A program made the translations under genes and the position numbers. DNA of 6,650 bases from an uncultured Porticoccus sp. (lineage in GTDB: Bacteria > Pseudomonadota > Gammaproteobacteria > Pseudomonadales > Porticoccaceae): positions 1 through 6,650 of the forward strand of contig CATLZI010000116.1 of NCBI GenBank assembly GCA_950063125.1, in the 5' to 3' direction. Below, piece by piece: positions 6,631 through 6,650 of the stretch. Numbering within the stretch: position 1 is the first letter of the stretch; each line of letters begins with the position of its first letter. A model generated the notes under the pieces. That model did not search any database. It saw only the letters and a list, made by a program, of their open reading frames with translations, and had not been told where the DNA came from.

Positions 6631-6650
6631 ATGAAACCTTCAAATATTGC
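6631..6650 (+). CDS. Start of a further gene, 3'-truncated
   Basis: An ATG at 6631 follows GGAGA (6620-6624) at 6-base spacing, and the frame stays open to the window end, giving MKPSNI. Six residues are too few to assign a product. From context a sugar-phosphate enzyme such as transaldolase, phosphoglucose isomerase or 6-phosphogluconolactonase would fit, but this is a guess from neighbours only. The 229-base gap suggests it may have its own promoter. Confidence 0.55.

Overview
The window is a compact, single-strand metabolic gene block from a Pseudomonadota-like bacterium, most likely a beta- or gammaproteobacterium. Support is the close match of the zwf and gnd products to the Escherichia coli type (491 and 473 residues, family motifs nearly intact), the Shine-Dalgarno-led starts, mid-range GC content and dense packing. 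Species cannot be fixed from the sequence. There are no mobile-element, CRISPR, tRNA or rRNA signals.

Layout, all on the + strand. (1) 1-1155 is the 3' part of a TP500-type thymidine/AMP phosphorylase gene, cut by the window start. (2) 1152-2078 is a divergent PRPP-synthetase-family gene (prs-like). (3) 2075-3430 is an MBL-fold/beta-CASP RNA-processing nuclease. (4) 3456-4931 is zwf, glucose-6-phosphate dehydrogenase. (5) 4980-6401 is gnd, decarboxylating 6-phosphogluconate dehydrogenase. (6) 6402-6630 is a 229-base non-coding gap with weak stem-loops and a possible promoter. (7) 6631-6650 is the first six codons of another gene. Genes 1-2 and 2-3 overlap by the ATGA stop/start arrangement, the third and fourth genes are 25 bases apart, and zwf and gnd are 48 bases apart, so all five probably share a transcript.

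How the genes may work together: zwf and gnd form the oxidative pentose phosphate route (NADPH plus ribulose 5-phosphate). Ribose 5-phosphate from that route is the substrate of PRPP synthetase. The phosphorylase breaks a nucleotide or nucleoside into base and ribose phosphate, and the beta-CASP nuclease could release nucleotides from RNA. The cluster therefore reads as a link between RNA/nucleotide turnover and the pentose phosphate pool. Gene identities are well supported. The linked pathway is an inference, and no ribose-1,5-bisphosphate isomerase or kinase and no 6-phosphogluconolactonase is visible here.
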